DNA of 64,000 bases from NCBI GenBank assembly GCA_013400975.1, contig WBMZ01005339.1, forward strand, positions 1 to 64,000, written 5' to 3'. Source of the stretch: Atrichornis clamosus. Lineage: Eukaryota; Chordata; Aves; Passeriformes; Menuridae. Both the position numbers and the translations under genes were made by a program. The notes under the pieces are model-generated. The model had not been told where the DNA came from. It searched no databases and worked only from the letters and a program-made list of their open reading frames with translations. This document shows, piece after piece, positions 25,139 to 37,489 of the stretch (its first letter is position 1; every line of letters begins with the position of its first letter).

Positions 25139-27480
25139 TTGAATAGGATGAGAGTTCTCAGTCCCTTGTAACCACTAGGCAAAATTTAAAAGTATATAGT
25201 TACATTATTGCCAAGCTTGTATTCAAGCAACATTGTGTTCTTCACCCAAAATCTAATGACTTTGTGTTTTAAATTATCGTTGTGTTTTAATGCACCTTAT
25301 TTTATCTTCCACTTTATGACACACATGCTGGAAAGCCCCAACACTCCACGGTTAAATTATCTGTCACTTAAGAAAATTTTGAAAGGTATTAGAGACTAGG
25401 CAGAGATGTAGACTTTTTCCATGTTTCTTACAGAGTTTTCATCCACAAATAGTTTTTCTACAGCTGAAAATTCTCCTCTGGCATTTTTATACATATCCTT
25501 GAATAAGACTGATGTTTTACACTATATATTCATCTATTTTTGTGAAGAATGATTTAGCGTTTCTCTACAATACACTCTGTATTTGTTTGTCATGAACAAA
25601 AATTTGCTTATATGTATGAACATCCTGTATGTATTTATATTTAGAAAATACTCCTTGAAAAGCCTGTGACTGTTAATCATTTAAAAGGAATTATAATAAC
25701 ACTTGCTTAGTTTTAGCTAATGTATCGATAGTTGAAATTTGTTATTTTATACACACACATTGAGATACACTTGCTCAGGATCTCTTTTACCCTATTTTAA
25801 ACCAAATAGCTAAAATTATGTTAGATATATTTTTGCTAGTTGAATAATATTCACAGTCATAGATGTCATATAATGTTGCAACAACAATAAACTTTTCTAA
25901 AATATAGACCTAATTTAAGAGCCCAGCATAAAATTTTTATTTTTGTGGTTTTCCATCATTAAGGAATTAATAAGCAATAGCAACACATAATAATTTATTA
26001 CAACTTCTCCTGTGAATTCCAGATCATGGTGGTTTGTCCTGAACTGTTTCTGAAAATTCTATTTAAATCTGTAATTCTAAGGTACTGAAGAATTTCTTTT
26101 TCTAAAAAAATCACATTTGAACTGTAAAAGTTATGACAGATTTTGAGTTACATAATGCAATAAACTGGCTATCCTAGAAGAATCATTCTTGCAGATCTTG
26201 TGTAAATTACCAGTACAAGGTAAATTTTAAGTTTAAAGAGGTTTGGCTTTATTAGTGATGGTTAAGCGCTTTTGTAAACAGCTGACATTACTACAACAAG
26301 AAAAGCTTTTTTGGTGTAAGAGTCAACAGTTTTGGGTAGGGTAGTTTCCATTACAATGTGTTGTCTATGGCACAGCATTTCTAAATCTGATATAGGCATT
26401 CATTTCTGTAGGCCCAGTTCTCACTCCTGCGTTCAAATGTCTTTGTTATGTCACAGAGGTGAATAAAGGAGGTCCTTTGGGCATGTGACAAACTGCAGGC
26501 TTTTGGAGGTAAACATACTGTGAATGAATGTGTGGTACACAAGGTCTGCGCTGCAAATTCCAGCTATATGCTCTAAAAAAATAAAATTCAGACATATCTG
26601 TGGCTGACATAGTTACAACAGAAAAACTTGAAGACTAAAGGCAGATACATCAAGAAATTAATGATTTTAGGTGACAATTGTGCAATTTGGGGAGAAAATA
26701 AAGATGCACCAGAAATCCTTCTGATGGCACATAAAACATTCCCTTGAGGGTCTCTGTGATGTAATTTTGCCTAAATAGTGACAGCAGCACACTCTTCTAA
26801 TGTAAACATCTCTGAAGCAAACTGAGTAATTGCCTTTGAACATGGGTGCAGAATTTCTGTCTGTTCTCATCCAAAGGAGAAAAAAAAGCAAATCCAAAAC
26901 ACACCAAATATTCAGCAAAATCCTAAAAAATTAAGGTGTTCATTACTAGTCTATGAACATGGATGTGTGCTTAATATTGCTGTCAAACAGAAACCACTGT
27001 TTTATAAAAATATTTCCATAAGCAATATAATCAACAGAAAATGATGCAAAAAATCAGAGAAAAATTTGACATAACTGACAAACAAACAGAATTAAGTATA
27101 TTTCTGTCTCCAGAAAGAATGCTTAAGGGTAGATGTCAACAACAGCCAAATAACCTTCTCCAGCCTCTCTTGAGGGATACCACTGCCTTGGATAACAAGC
27201 CTTTGACTACACTTTTGGAAGCATGAATATGCAGAATGATATGCTAAAAATCTTGTTTACAAGCAAAGATGAAACACCCTTACATGTAAATCAAAACTTA
27301 CTCTTATTATAATTGAAGTCTTACTAGTATAATCCAAAAATCATTAATAATGCACATTTAATTATTACAGGAAAAGAAGGATATGTGCATGTAGAAAGAA
27401 GTTTCAGTACTACTGAAACTACTAGCATAGTAGTTAAAATTATTATACAAGGACTTCTTTTCTACTCACCTTGCTCTTAA
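25139..27480. other. AT-rich unique DNA, no gene seen
   Basis: No gene or named repeat is visible. The higher-complexity part at 26330-26570 has balanced composition but no coding frame. Confidence 0.5.
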
Positions 27481-27482
27481 GC

Positions 27483-28374
27483 TCATGCTTCTCCTGCTTC
27501 TGTGGATCCTAAAGTTTTTGGCTTCATTCTGGTATTATGATGATTATTCAGCACCTGAAGATCTGAAGCTGCGAGGAGTGTGATGTACACATTGATGGCT
27601 TCTTCCTCACTGTAGAATTTGCCTGGGGTAATTTCTATGTTTGATAAGATGCTTTTAAACTTTTTCCACTTTGTTCTGGAACTCCAACTTAAATACAAAT
27701 TTCTTGTATATGGTGACTTTAACAATTTGTAGATAGTTGTTTTTTTGTTTTCTTTTGCCTCTACAAGCAGATCTACATTTCTTTAACATATCATGTGCAA
27801 AAGTTGTTTATGACTGTGAATTTTCCAGAGCCATTCCATAGTCCATTCCCTATGCAGTCCTCCAAGATGCATCCTGCACCACCACTTCTCAATCCCTCTG
27901 CTGTTATATGAGATCTGAGTTTTCCTGCATTGTGCCAGTCTATAAGAGATGTAAAACCATAAAAGATGAACAAGAGTAAAAAAAAAAAATAAAATCATAG
28001 GCACCTGCTCAATTAGAAAATTCTGTGATTTTGTGAAGTTCATTTCAATGTTACCATCTAGGATTTTGCCGTGTTACTGTCTAGGAGTGGTGTCTTGCAT
28101 TGCCTGAGTCTTGTTTCACGTTATGTCAGTCTTACCCGAAGGATTGAATTGAGCCTAGTTGTCCTCAGTGCATCAAGCAGGAAAGACAGGTAGTTCCAGA
28201 AGATGATTCACTTGAAACCTCTTTCATGGAGAACTTCTGGAGCAGACTGTGCTCTAGGCACTGTTGAGTTTTGGGTGTTTCATCCAGAGGTCTTAGACTG
28301 TCATAAACATTATCCTTAGAAAAGGATAATGTCATTCCAACAGGATTCTGGTTATTTTTTATGAAAATAATCAA
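27483..28374 (-). pseudogene. Run of minus-strand ORFs; possible decayed gene copy
   Basis: Three minus-strand ORFs follow each other in about 0.9 kb: 28165-28374 (69 codons), 27783-28043 (86 codons) and 27483-27725 (80 codons). The first and last have fairly balanced amino acid composition, including an acidic, Ser-rich part and a Glu-Glu-Glu segment. In this AT-rich window most chance ORFs are dominated by Phe, Ile, Lys and Asn. The frames are broken by stops and shifts and no poly(A) tract follows, so an old retrocopy or transposon relic is possible but unproven. I do not recognise a family. Chance is a real alternative. Confidence 0.2.
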
Positions 28375-28446
28375 AAAAGAAATGACTCCTCTTCAGTTTT
28401 AGGACCTTCTTTATTCTGTCACTGCTCATCCCCATCAGGAACCAGC

Positions 28447-28560
28447 CCATGATTGGGGCACTGAGCAACCCGTGTTCTAGTGGAAGGTGTTCTTGCCTAT
28501 GGCAGGGGGCTTGGAACCCGATTACCTTTAAGGTCCCTTCTGACTCAAGCCATTCTGTGA
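28447..28560 (+). mobile_element. CR1 LINE 3' end fragment
   Basis: The plus-sense CR1 3' end is marked by a 'gggcactgagcaacc' block, 'tctagtggaaggtgt', 'ctatggcagggggcttgg' and a degenerate 'cattctgtga' end at about 28550-28559. It is short and 5'-truncated. Confidence 0.88.
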
Positions 28561-29939
28561 AAAGTTGCTGCTACAGCCAAACTAAGTAAAATAAATGCAC
28601 AGACAGGTCAAAAAATATCAGACAGAACATGCTTTAGCAGCTTTTATCCAAAGGTCTTTTAAGCTCAGTACCAAGATAATGATGTGTTGCTAGCAATGAC
28701 AATACTGTATTACAGAGCTGCTCCGTGACAAGTATCAGTCTGTGTGGTCAGGAAAGAGAGGGGCAAACCAGCAATAGAGCAAAATACATCTGAAATGCAG
28801 AGCACCTTTTGTGAACCAAAGAGGAATCTATACATGCTTGTATTACACTGCAAATATTTGATGAAAATGTAAAGGTATCCCAATTATTTTTACAAATACA
28901 TTATTCAATATTAGGGGTCTGTATTTAGGAAAATGTTAATTTGTTTGAGAACATTTAGCATGGATTGAATAGGAAAATGGGACTTTTAGTGATTCTTAAA
29001 CACCAACTATGTAGGAGTGATATGTGTTAATTGGGTAATTATGAAGAGCTGATGTAGATGGGAAACACAAGCTATCATGTTATTCGCATTTCCCAGAACG
29101 GAGTCGTGGTTTTTGGAGCTCTGTTATTAACACAACAGATAAAATGTTGCATTTTTCTGATCCCATAAGGAACCCAGTTTCCAGAAAACTCTAATCCTAG
29201 CAGATGGTATATTTCTGAGACTTTAAAAAGAATATACTTGAAAACTTCTTCTGCTTATACAACCAAGTCTTCCCAAAATTTTTGTTGTCTCTCCTGTTTT
29301 TTATTTCCTTTCACAAAATAATACCTAAGTCAAACATTCAAAACACGACTTGGAAAACTACACAGGCTATTACAAATTATATAAAGTATCAATGACATAT
29401 GAAGCATTAGTATGCACTTTCTATCAAAGACAAATTAAATTAAATTAAATGCACTAGAGTTAGTTATGCCTATCAGATTGCTGATTTACATATACATTAT
29501 TTTTTTAATGTGTTCTGAAATATTACTGAAAAGGTTGTTCTGGTATGTATTGCTGGACAAATGACACATGAAATCATGTCAGGAAAATAACCTGTTATGA
29601 TTTTTTTTTCAAGTTTGTGACATACCCATATATCCCTTAATTTCAAAATTCAAAACTGTGTCAAGAAACACAATTTTATATATATGTATATATATATCTT
29701 AATTCAGTAGCCCTGTATATATTCTAAATATTATTATGATTTTCAGTTATATCCACTTGAAATTATTTCTGACTCTTTTGAAACAAAATAAGTAAAATCT
29801 CTGTTAAAAAGAATAATATTCCATTCTTGAAACAAAGGTTTCACTATTCAGCACACACAGATATCTGGTACAGTTTGCTTTGTCTCTATGTTTAAATACC
29901 CTGTGAGCTATTTACAAAAGAATAGATTAGTACTGAGGA

Positions 29940-30720
29940 GGCGACACTCAGATCTTTGGCAGCAGGGGATTCCTCTCCTGAAAATATGGCAACCAGACCC
30001 TGAAAAACAGCTGATTTGAAACAAAGATGTGGATCACTAAATTCCAGGTTAATGTAGCTGCCCTTTGCTCTCTCTCTTTATGAATGGTCTCACGCTGACT
30101 CCTTTCCTTGCTTCACAGACACCAAGATATCAATTAGTCAGGACAAAAGTCTGCTCATGCCCAGAGCTGCCGATCTTCACTTTCTGCAGTTCAGTGGCAT
30201 TTAATTTTAATTGCTCCCCAAGCTTAGGCCAGTTCTGGATGGCAAAAGCAGGGCAAGAATCATTCACTGCTCCTTTGAAGTCCGAAAAGCCTGTATTCAG
30301 ATTGCCTCAGGCTCTCATTCTTACATTTATGTGAAAATGTAAGCTGCTGAACACTTCTGTTGAACATTTACAACACTAAGTTAACAGGAAATGTCTTGTA
30401 AAGTTCAGCTTGATTTTTTTCCTGTGGATTTCATGTTAAAGGTCTTAATAAAAGTAATTGAAAAGGTGCAATAAAAAATCAGGAAAATCCATGCTAATGA
30501 GTTTTCATAGGTGTCGTTTTCAGATCATATTGCATAATCTCTTCATTAAACTTCTTTGGGAGGATTATTACATCTCTGTATAGCCCCAAGTGCATACTAC
30601 AAGTAAATCACAACTATACTTTCTCAATATGCAAAAGTTTCTCTCAAAGCAAAAGCAATAAATGTTGCCCTGATAATGATTTTGCAAAAAGATGGGAGAA
30701 ATAATTTTTGTCCTGTCTCT
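29940..30720. promoter_or_regulatory. Candidate conserved non-coding element
   Basis: This stretch is unique and compositionally balanced, with low-complexity runs largely absent. Words such as 'atttaattttaattgctc', 'atgctaatgag' and 'ttgcataatc' resemble homeodomain, POU and C/EBP-type sites. The call rests on appearance alone; cross-species alignment would decide. A plus-strand 89-codon ORF (30065-30334) lies in it without a recognisable product. Confidence 0.15.
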
Positions 30721-31258
30721 TCATCCCTCTTTCTTTCCTCGCCAATAGCAAAATTCAGGCCTCATGAAGGCTCTGAGAAAATTGAGTGAGTTGCTACAGG
30801 AGATAAGCTGAAGTTGATGATGGTGCAGAGAATAACATATTCCTTTGTGGATGTTTCTTACTAGGGGATTCTTTTCAACAGGAAAAAAGAAGCATGCATC
30901 AATACTAAAATGTACCTCCTCTTGAAAGAAGAAAAAGATACATTAAAATATATTTTTCTGTATGCATTGGCACCAAATTAAAAGTGGAGGAGAGAGTAAG
31001 GTTGGAGGTGTGACAATACTAATCTAAATCTTTAGTGAAATTCATATCATTATGTATGTTAAAGAAAAAAATTACATCATCAAATGAAATGTGTGGTTTT
31101 CCTTTACACATAATTGTATGGTATTGTGCTGAGTTGACCAGACAAAAGTAAAAATAAAAGAAGAGTGTTGTGGGGAGAGAGCAGAAAATTATTTGTTAAC
31201 ATCTGGTGAGCCTTAAAGATTGTTTCTGCATTTACCAAAGCTATGGCAGAAGCTTAAA

Positions 31259-31330
31259 AAGAAAAAAAAAATGCCCAAGAAAACCCCCAAAACCAACCAA
31301 CAAAAAAACCTCAAAACCAAACCCTGAACA
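31259..31330. repeat. A-rich low-complexity tract
   Basis: A runs broken by C doublets or triplets, such as 'accaaccaac' and 'aaaaccaaac', cover about 70 bases. Confidence 0.75.
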
Positions 31331-33309
31331 ACCAGAGAATACAAACACCAAATTCCAAGAAACCAAATTCTAAAACAACATGATTACCCTCTTCTATTTC
31401 CACATTTCTTCAAACAGTAACCTTTCACTAAATTTCTGTTCAGGTTTTCCCCTCACACTGTGACTGAAAGGAGAAAGTCTCCTCATCAGAAGTGCCTTGT
31501 GTACTCATCTGCTCTTTTCAAGTTCATCTCTCTAGTTGTTTTCCCAGCATGACATTCTCCAAAAGAGGCCTTTTAAAATGATAGCTGCAGCTGCAAATTG
31601 CCCCTTAACTTTAGATAAATACAAGCAAATACAGCAACTGCTATGTCTTACTCTGGGTTTCTTTTGCTTACTCCTGAAAACCAACATTTCTCTGATAATC
31701 TCCAAAATAAAAATAGCAAGTACAATTAGAGGCTTTTACAAAGAGAGTAGAAAAATTTAATATTAATGAAACTATTTCATTACACTCATCTTCAGCATTA
31801 TTCTTGTCTTAAAATTATAACACTTAGCAAAAACAAAAGGTATTGCTTTTAAAATGCCTTCATTTTACTATTAAGTTATATATGTTCTAGTAATTACAAG
31901 TTCAAAAACTGAATGTTTTCCTGATTTTGAGAAAGTTTTTATTCTATTTTGATGATTTATAAAATAATTTAGCTATTTAATAACAAAAAATAAATGACCT
32001 TCAGTAATATCTAACTTTAAAATTCAGTAGCAACACAAATCTACACAGTTTTATATGAGTAAAGATTACGTCAATCCTTTCTGCTTTACGTATGTCCTGT
32101 CCCAGAAAACAGGAGACACCCGAATTTTTTTGCTAAGAGCTACCTGGCATGTGAATTGTACATTCTATAGAAGTAGTTAACTATTTGTGCTTTGGCTTAT
32201 GTTGCAATCTATCCTTAAGCAGATAGCCACGAAACTCATATAATAACCTGAAATTTCACGATGAAATTAAAATTTATATTAAGTAATATGAAACTCAGAT
32301 TACGAATATTTGCAGGCTTTATATTTGAAATTATGATCCAGTTATTGTATTTTTGACTGTCTGCACGTACAAGAAATAAGCTCCTAAAAACATACCACAT
32401 TGTACAAAACCCCCATATTTTTCAAGGAAAACCTTTCTCATGATTATCTGAGAAACACAAGTACAGTACTTACATAAAACACTTTTAGAAGTCACGTAAA
32501 TAAGTGACCCAATGTAAAAATAAAGAATAATTAGATAGAGTTTTGTAGGGGGAGGTTATTCTGGTTTAGGTTTGGGGTTGGGTTTTCTTTTCTCATTTAA
32601 ATAATAATCTAATTATTACCTATTTGTTTCTCAGGTTGATTTAAAACTATTTCCAAGTTTTGAGAAATGCCAAAGTATTTCTCAAGGTTTATTCTGCTAC
32701 TGAAGAAATTTTTGGGGTTTAAAATTTTGGGTTGTTGTTTCAGTGAGAGTAGAATCATGTCTGCACTTTCATAAGAAAACAAAATTACTTAGTATTTAGA
32801 GTTCTGTTTTGGAATTGTGAGAGTTCTATTAGTAGGTGACTTTCCAGTGACATATTTTTAAATTTGCTTCTTCATTTTTTCCCTCTGACTTTATTTGTGG
32901 AGTTTAGAACTGCTCAAGGAAAGGAGAGGTTACTTCCCTTGTTTCCCTCCCTTCCTTTTTTATTTAAAAAAGAAAAGAAAAAAATACTTGTGACTATATT
33001 ATATTATGTTATGTGTTTAATTGTTTGCCACCTGCTGGGGCTTTACTTCAAATTATGCTGAGACTTGGTCATTAGTCCATGCAGCTATTTCACGCATGAG
33101 AATTATCATTTTTAATTTGGCAGAAGTGAACGAGTACCCCAGCATGTGTCCACAACATTCACCTCAAAAGAGCAGTAAAATGAGTCAACTAAGTTGATTA
33201 AGATAATAAAGCTATCAGGATAGCTTTGGGGCTAACAAAAATGCTTACTTAATCCCATTTAGTGTTTATAACTGTTTGCGGTTTTTTCTTTTTTTTTTTT
33301 TCTAATGTC

Positions 33310-33600
33310 ACTAATGTGGACTACTAATTCAAGTAGTAAATTAAAATGTCCATAAAGTGGCAATGCATCCTATAAATTTACAAAATCACTCATTAGAATT
33401 CTAATTATGGATATATTTCAGCGTAGAATGTAATATATGGAACTGCATTTATTGAGGTAAAGTCAACATTTTATCTTTGTAGAAAGCCTTCGCAAGTCTT
33501 CCAGGAATGAAAGTCTAATTAAGTTTCGCACAAAATACAAACAACTTTGTAACAGACACTTTGTTTTCCACCGCTAGTCTCCATGGAATATTAAAACCTA
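33310..33600. promoter_or_regulatory. Candidate conserved non-coding element
   Basis: A unique block of about 290 bases has several TAATT-type words ('ctaattatgg', 'tctaattaag', 'actaattcaag') and little low-complexity sequence. It looks like a developmental enhancer-type element, but only by appearance. Confidence 0.15.
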
Positions 33601-33818
33601 AAAATATTCTGTTTAAAGTATAAAATAATAGTTCTCTGGAAATTGATTTTTTGTTCTTTTTGCACTCTGTAACCTTGTGGCAGTAAAATGGAGACTTAAA
33701 GGTTTTAAATTTCTTATGTAATTGCCAAGATCTTATTCTTTTCCACTATAACCAATATGGACCATATTATAGATCTATCATGTTTTTCTCGCCAATCCTC
33801 AGTTTTTCATGTATGTAA

Positions 33819-33823
33819 TAAAG
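33819..33823 (+). repeat. Target-site duplication, left copy (taaag)
   Basis: The five bases 'taaag' just before the LTR are repeated exactly at 34544-34548 just after it. Confidence 0.85.
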
Positions 33824-34543
33824 CGTCCTGGGTTGCAGTATGGGGATGTAACCAAACAATGTATTCTACCCCCGTCTACATTAGCCCTGATGAACTGTTG
33901 ATGACAGATCATTCACAACAGCTGCCCAGTGCATTCTCTGCCCCTCAAACTACAAACTGGATATAAAATGAGATAAGAGAAACCCTGTCCAGTGGGGTAG
34001 TGTCCCTTTTGTCTTCACAAAACACACAGCTGGCCTAGCTTCTGCCCAGGAAAGCACCAACAATGATCACACCCATGAGGGGGTCATCTTGGTTAATGGG
34101 CCATCATGGACAAGGGGCAGCTGTAAGGACTCGGCCATCAGGGACTCCCCAAACTATCATACGACTCATCGTTCCATTGTGAAATGCTCCATCCTGGGGG
34201 AGGTACTGGACATTCCTGCCAGAATATAATCTGAGTTGAGGCTGGGAGAAGGGACTCCGCAGATCCCCAGGAGCTGCAGAACCTCCAGAGGACCACTACT
34301 CTCAGCCTGGACTGCAACCATCACTTCCAGTGGACAGCAACTACCACTCAATTGGACTGCAGCCTTCTCCCTGACCAACAGGGTGCCAGGTTGTGCTCTG
34401 GCTGTCTGGCTTATTCCATTTTTCTGTGTCAGTGCATTTATTGTAATCTTTTCATTAAATTGTAATTCCGACCTGAAATCTCTCTCAAGGCATTTGCGTG
34501 TGGGAGTTAAATTTCTTTGCTGTTTCACTTTCAAACCAACACA
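33824..34543 (+). mobile_element. Solo ERV LTR (LTR family 2), complete
   Basis: A 720-bp plus-strand LTR is bounded by an exact 5-bp duplication. Its start is 'cgtcctgggttg', where the canonical TG has mutated to CG; it ends 'ccaacaca' at 34543. U3 holds 'gatgaactgttgatgacag' at about 33889. A TATA-like 'aatataat' lies at 34223-34230, just past 'gggggaggtac'. The region after it is rich in 'ctggactgca' words, and U5 is AT-richer. It is clearly related along most of its length to the LTR at 58988-59754, but differs in the last 150 or so bases. No internal viral sequence is present. A 5-bp duplication fits ERVL-type and some other integrases. ORFs of 110-122 codons inside are shadows. Confidence 0.88.
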
Positions 34544-34548
34544 TAAAG
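34544..34548 (+). repeat. Target-site duplication, right copy (taaag)
   Basis: This exactly matches 33819-33823 and fixes the right LTR boundary at 34543. Confidence 0.85.
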
Positions 34549-35050
34549 AAAGTCTGAGAGTCCTTTAAAGTAATTTGACACTTTTTTGTGTACTGGTAAA
34601 GATCACAAATAGTACGTCTTCCTCTGGAAAGCATTATGCAAAGAGAATATCAAGAAGTTTCAGTAGAAGAAATTCTAAAACTCAAATAGGCAGACAGTTA
34701 AACACTTTTTAAAAACAAAATGTTTAGCATCCAACACTACTCTTTCAAAGTATACAGATTTCTTTCACTTACTCTCAGTGAAGATGGGGCACAAATAATG
34801 ACAATTATGTTTAGGATGACATGATCTATTTGTCCCCTTAAAATCTTTCTTTCCTTCAATGCTCATGTTTTCTGACTTTGTACTGATGCTCTCTTCCATT
34901 TCTCTACATGTCCCTTTTAGTCAGATGCCGAAAGCAGGACATAGTACTCACCGAGCCCTTACAAATAGAATTACTCTTGTGCAAAAACTTCTATTATTAA
35001 ACTACAAATTAGAGTTTCCTTTTTACTTCAATGTCATTATACTGAGCTGG
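34549..35050. other. AT-rich unique DNA, no gene seen
   Basis: Nothing recognisable lies between the two LTRs. They belong to different families and opposite strands, so this is not proviral interior. Confidence 0.6.
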
Positions 35051-35970
35051 TGTGGTGTGTTGACCTTGGCTGGCTGTCAGGTGCCCACCAAGCCACTCTG
35101 TCACTCTCCTTCCATCAACACAACAGGAAGAGCTTAACAAAAAGCTTATACATAGAGATAAAAACAGTGAGATCCCTCAATTAACATCATGGCTAAACAG
35201 ATTCAACTTGGGGAAATTAATTTAATTTATTGCCAATTAAACAAACCAGGATAATGAGAAATAAGAAAAACGCCTTCTCTACCCCTTCTTTCTTCCCAGA
35301 CTTCACTTCCAACTCTTTTACCTCCCCATAAACCAGCAGCCCTGAACAGAATAAGCAAATGGGCAATGAAATTAACAGTTCAGTTCCTGCTGCTCCTTCC
35401 TCCTCACACTCTTTCTCTATTCCAGTGTGGGGTCTCTCCCACGGGAGACAGTACTCCACAGAGTCCTACAATGTGGGTCCTTCCCATGGGGTGCAGTTCT
35501 TCAAGAACTGCTCCAGCTTGTGTCCTTTTCACAGGGTGCATTCTGTCAGGAGCACACTGCGCCAGCGTGGGTCCCCTGTGGCATCACATGTTCTGTCAGA
35601 AAACCTAATTTATGATTTCCTTTCTCCCTGGGCCACAGATCCTGACAGGAGCCAGTTCTGCCAACGAGTTTCCATAGGGTCACAGCTTCTTTCAGGACAT
35701 ATCCACATACTCTGGCACGGTATCCTTCACAGCCTGCAGAGTGGATATCTGCTCTACCATGGATCTCCATTGACTGCATTGGGGCACCTTGCTTCACCAT
35801 GGTCCTCTTCACAGGATGCAGTGTGTTGGCTCAGCTTTGGTCAGTGGCAGGTCCATCTGAGAGTTGACTGGAACTAGTTCTGTGGGACCTGGGAACAGCT
35901 TTTGGTGTCTTCTCACAAAAGCCACCCCTGACTATTGACTATTGAAACCTTGCCATGTAAATCTAATACA
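35051..35970 (-). mobile_element. Solo ERV LTR, minus strand (LTR family 1)
   Basis: This is a minus-strand copy of the family at 13915-15003. In its own sense it starts with TGTATTAG (complement ending at 35970), then gives 'caggggtggcttttgtgag' and the repeated 'ggagcag'/'ccgtggga' type phrases. Its AATAAA is the complement of 35226-35231, and it ends near 35051 with the complement of 'tgtggtgtgttgacctt'. At about 920 bp it is shorter than the copy at 13.9 kb. The plus-strand 172-codon ORF at 35359-35877 runs antisense through the LTR and is an artefact of its stop-poor composition. Immediate flanks share a short GTGG/CCAC, but the duplication is not certain. No internal viral sequence is attached. 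Confidence 0.82.
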
Positions 35971-36611
35971 GTGGTAATTTGGTTATTTATTCATTAACCG
36001 TTCTGTCTTTTTTATAAACACAGTTTTTATATCACACCATCAATTCTACACTTCATAAAACTCTAATTTATCCTTTCATAAGTGCAATATCTTACAATTT
36101 GTTACAAAATTCTGCATTGTTGAGTTTGGAATATTTGTCCAATTTAACAAGAGGGTGACTATGTCTATTTCTACTCTGAAGTTTTGGCAACTCGTTACAG
36201 CTCAGTATCACAAACTTACAAATTCCTATATGTTTATATATAAACTGGTATAACTGGAAAGCCTACATATAGTAGGTCTGCATCACCACATTGTAATGCA
36301 GAGGATTTGTGAAAAATCTTTTGGAAGAAAACCTCTTATTTTGCCAGAGAAATTTCCAATGGGTGAAGTGCTTTTTCAAGACAAACAGAGATTGTGATTT
36401 TATGTACAAACATATTTTCCTGTTTTTCCACAATAGAGTAAGGAAATCTTACAAGTCTATTTATACAAAAACTTCAGTTTCCCCTTGTTTTTCCAGATGT
36501 TACTGTTAAATCCTAAAATGAAACTAATTTTTGATAAATCTGCGTAGTATGTTGTTATCATATAGCTGAATGCATGAATGCACAGAGACACATATCTGTT
36601 ATCAAATATGT
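35971..36611. other. AT-rich unique DNA, no gene seen
   Basis: No gene or named repeat is visible; one 66-codon plus-strand ORF has no recognisable product. Confidence 0.55.
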
Positions 36612-37470
36612 TACACTCCTAATGGATGAAAGGAAGTCAGTGGATGTAGTTTGTCTCATTTTAGTAACGCTTTTGGTACTATCTGTCACAGCATCCATCT
36701 GGACAAGGTGTTCCACTGTGGGATGAGCAGGTTTCTGGGGCAGGGCAGAGCTCCAAGGATTGCAGTGAATGGGGCTACACCTATCCAGTGACCAGTCACC
36801 AGCAATGTTCCTCATGGTTCAATTCTAAGGCCAGTTCTGTTCAATATATTCATTGATGAGTTGGATGCAAGAGTTGAATGCGCCATTAGCAAGTTTGCTG
36901 AGGATACCAAACAGAGGGGATATTCCTTCAAAGAGGGAGCTAGACAGCTTAGAGCGTGGGGCAATGATTAATGTGACGAAATTCAGCAAGTCCAAGTGCT
37001 GGATTCTGCACCTAGGACAGACTAAGACTGGGCAGAAGTAGAGATTGGCAGAGGACTGGTTAGAGAGCAGCGTTGAAGCATGGGATCTGGGGCTGCTGGC
37101 TGGCAGCAGTGAGCCACCAGTGTGCCCTGGCAGCCCAGAGGGCAAATCCATCCTAGGGTGCATCAAGCACAGCATCACCAACAAGTCAGAAAAAATGATT
37201 GTCCCACTGCATTTAACATTGGTGCAGCCTCACCATGAGCACTGTGTGCAGTTCTGGGCCCCACAGTTTAAGAAGGATGTCAAGGTACTTGAATGTATTC
37301 AGGGGAGAGCAATCAAGCTGGGGAAAGGGCTGGAAGGAACGTCCTATGAGGAGCAACAAAGGACTTAGGGATTTGTATGGTTTGAAGAAAAGGAAGCTGA
37401 GGGGTGATCTTATTGCTCTCTGCAGCTTCCTGAAGAGGGGAAGACTGATCACCCTCTCACCTTTCCCTAA
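36612..37470 (+). mobile_element. CR1 LINE with remains of reverse transcriptase end
   Basis: Plus-sense CR1 reaches further 5' than the others here. From 36612 it matches the ORF2 region around the segment that reads 'gatgaaaggaagtcagtgg', then 'ttcattgatgagttggatg' (about 36849), which lies in the reverse-transcriptase part of ORF2. It continues with 'aagtttgctgaggatacca' (about 36890), 'cagttctgggccccaca' (about 37249) and 'tcctatgaggagcaac' (about 37341), ending near 'cctgaagagggg' and 'tttccct' at about 37470. Frames are broken (37045-37368 and 37235-37630 are fragments), so it is a dead copy. The 3' UTR is missing; a minus-strand CR1 starts instead. Confidence 0.88.
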
Positions 37471-37489
37471 TATCCATCCAGAACTTAGC

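Larger units (their letters stand above)
28561..33823. other. Unique DNA, no gene seen
   Basis: No gene or named repeat in about 5.2 kb. Low-complexity patches are a TA run at 29675-29698 and an A/C-rich tract at 31259-31330. Two stretches, 29940-30720 and 33310-33600, have the mixed composition and AT-rich homeodomain-like words often seen in conserved non-coding elements (listed separately). ORFs are 89 codons or fewer. Confidence 0.5.

Noticed and set aside
34549..35050. Interval between two LTRs considered as a provirus interior
   Set aside because: The LTRs belong to different families and opposite strands, and the 0.5 kb between them shows no viral similarity.
35359..35877. 172-codon plus-strand ORF
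   Set aside because: It is antisense to the minus-strand LTR at 35051-35970.
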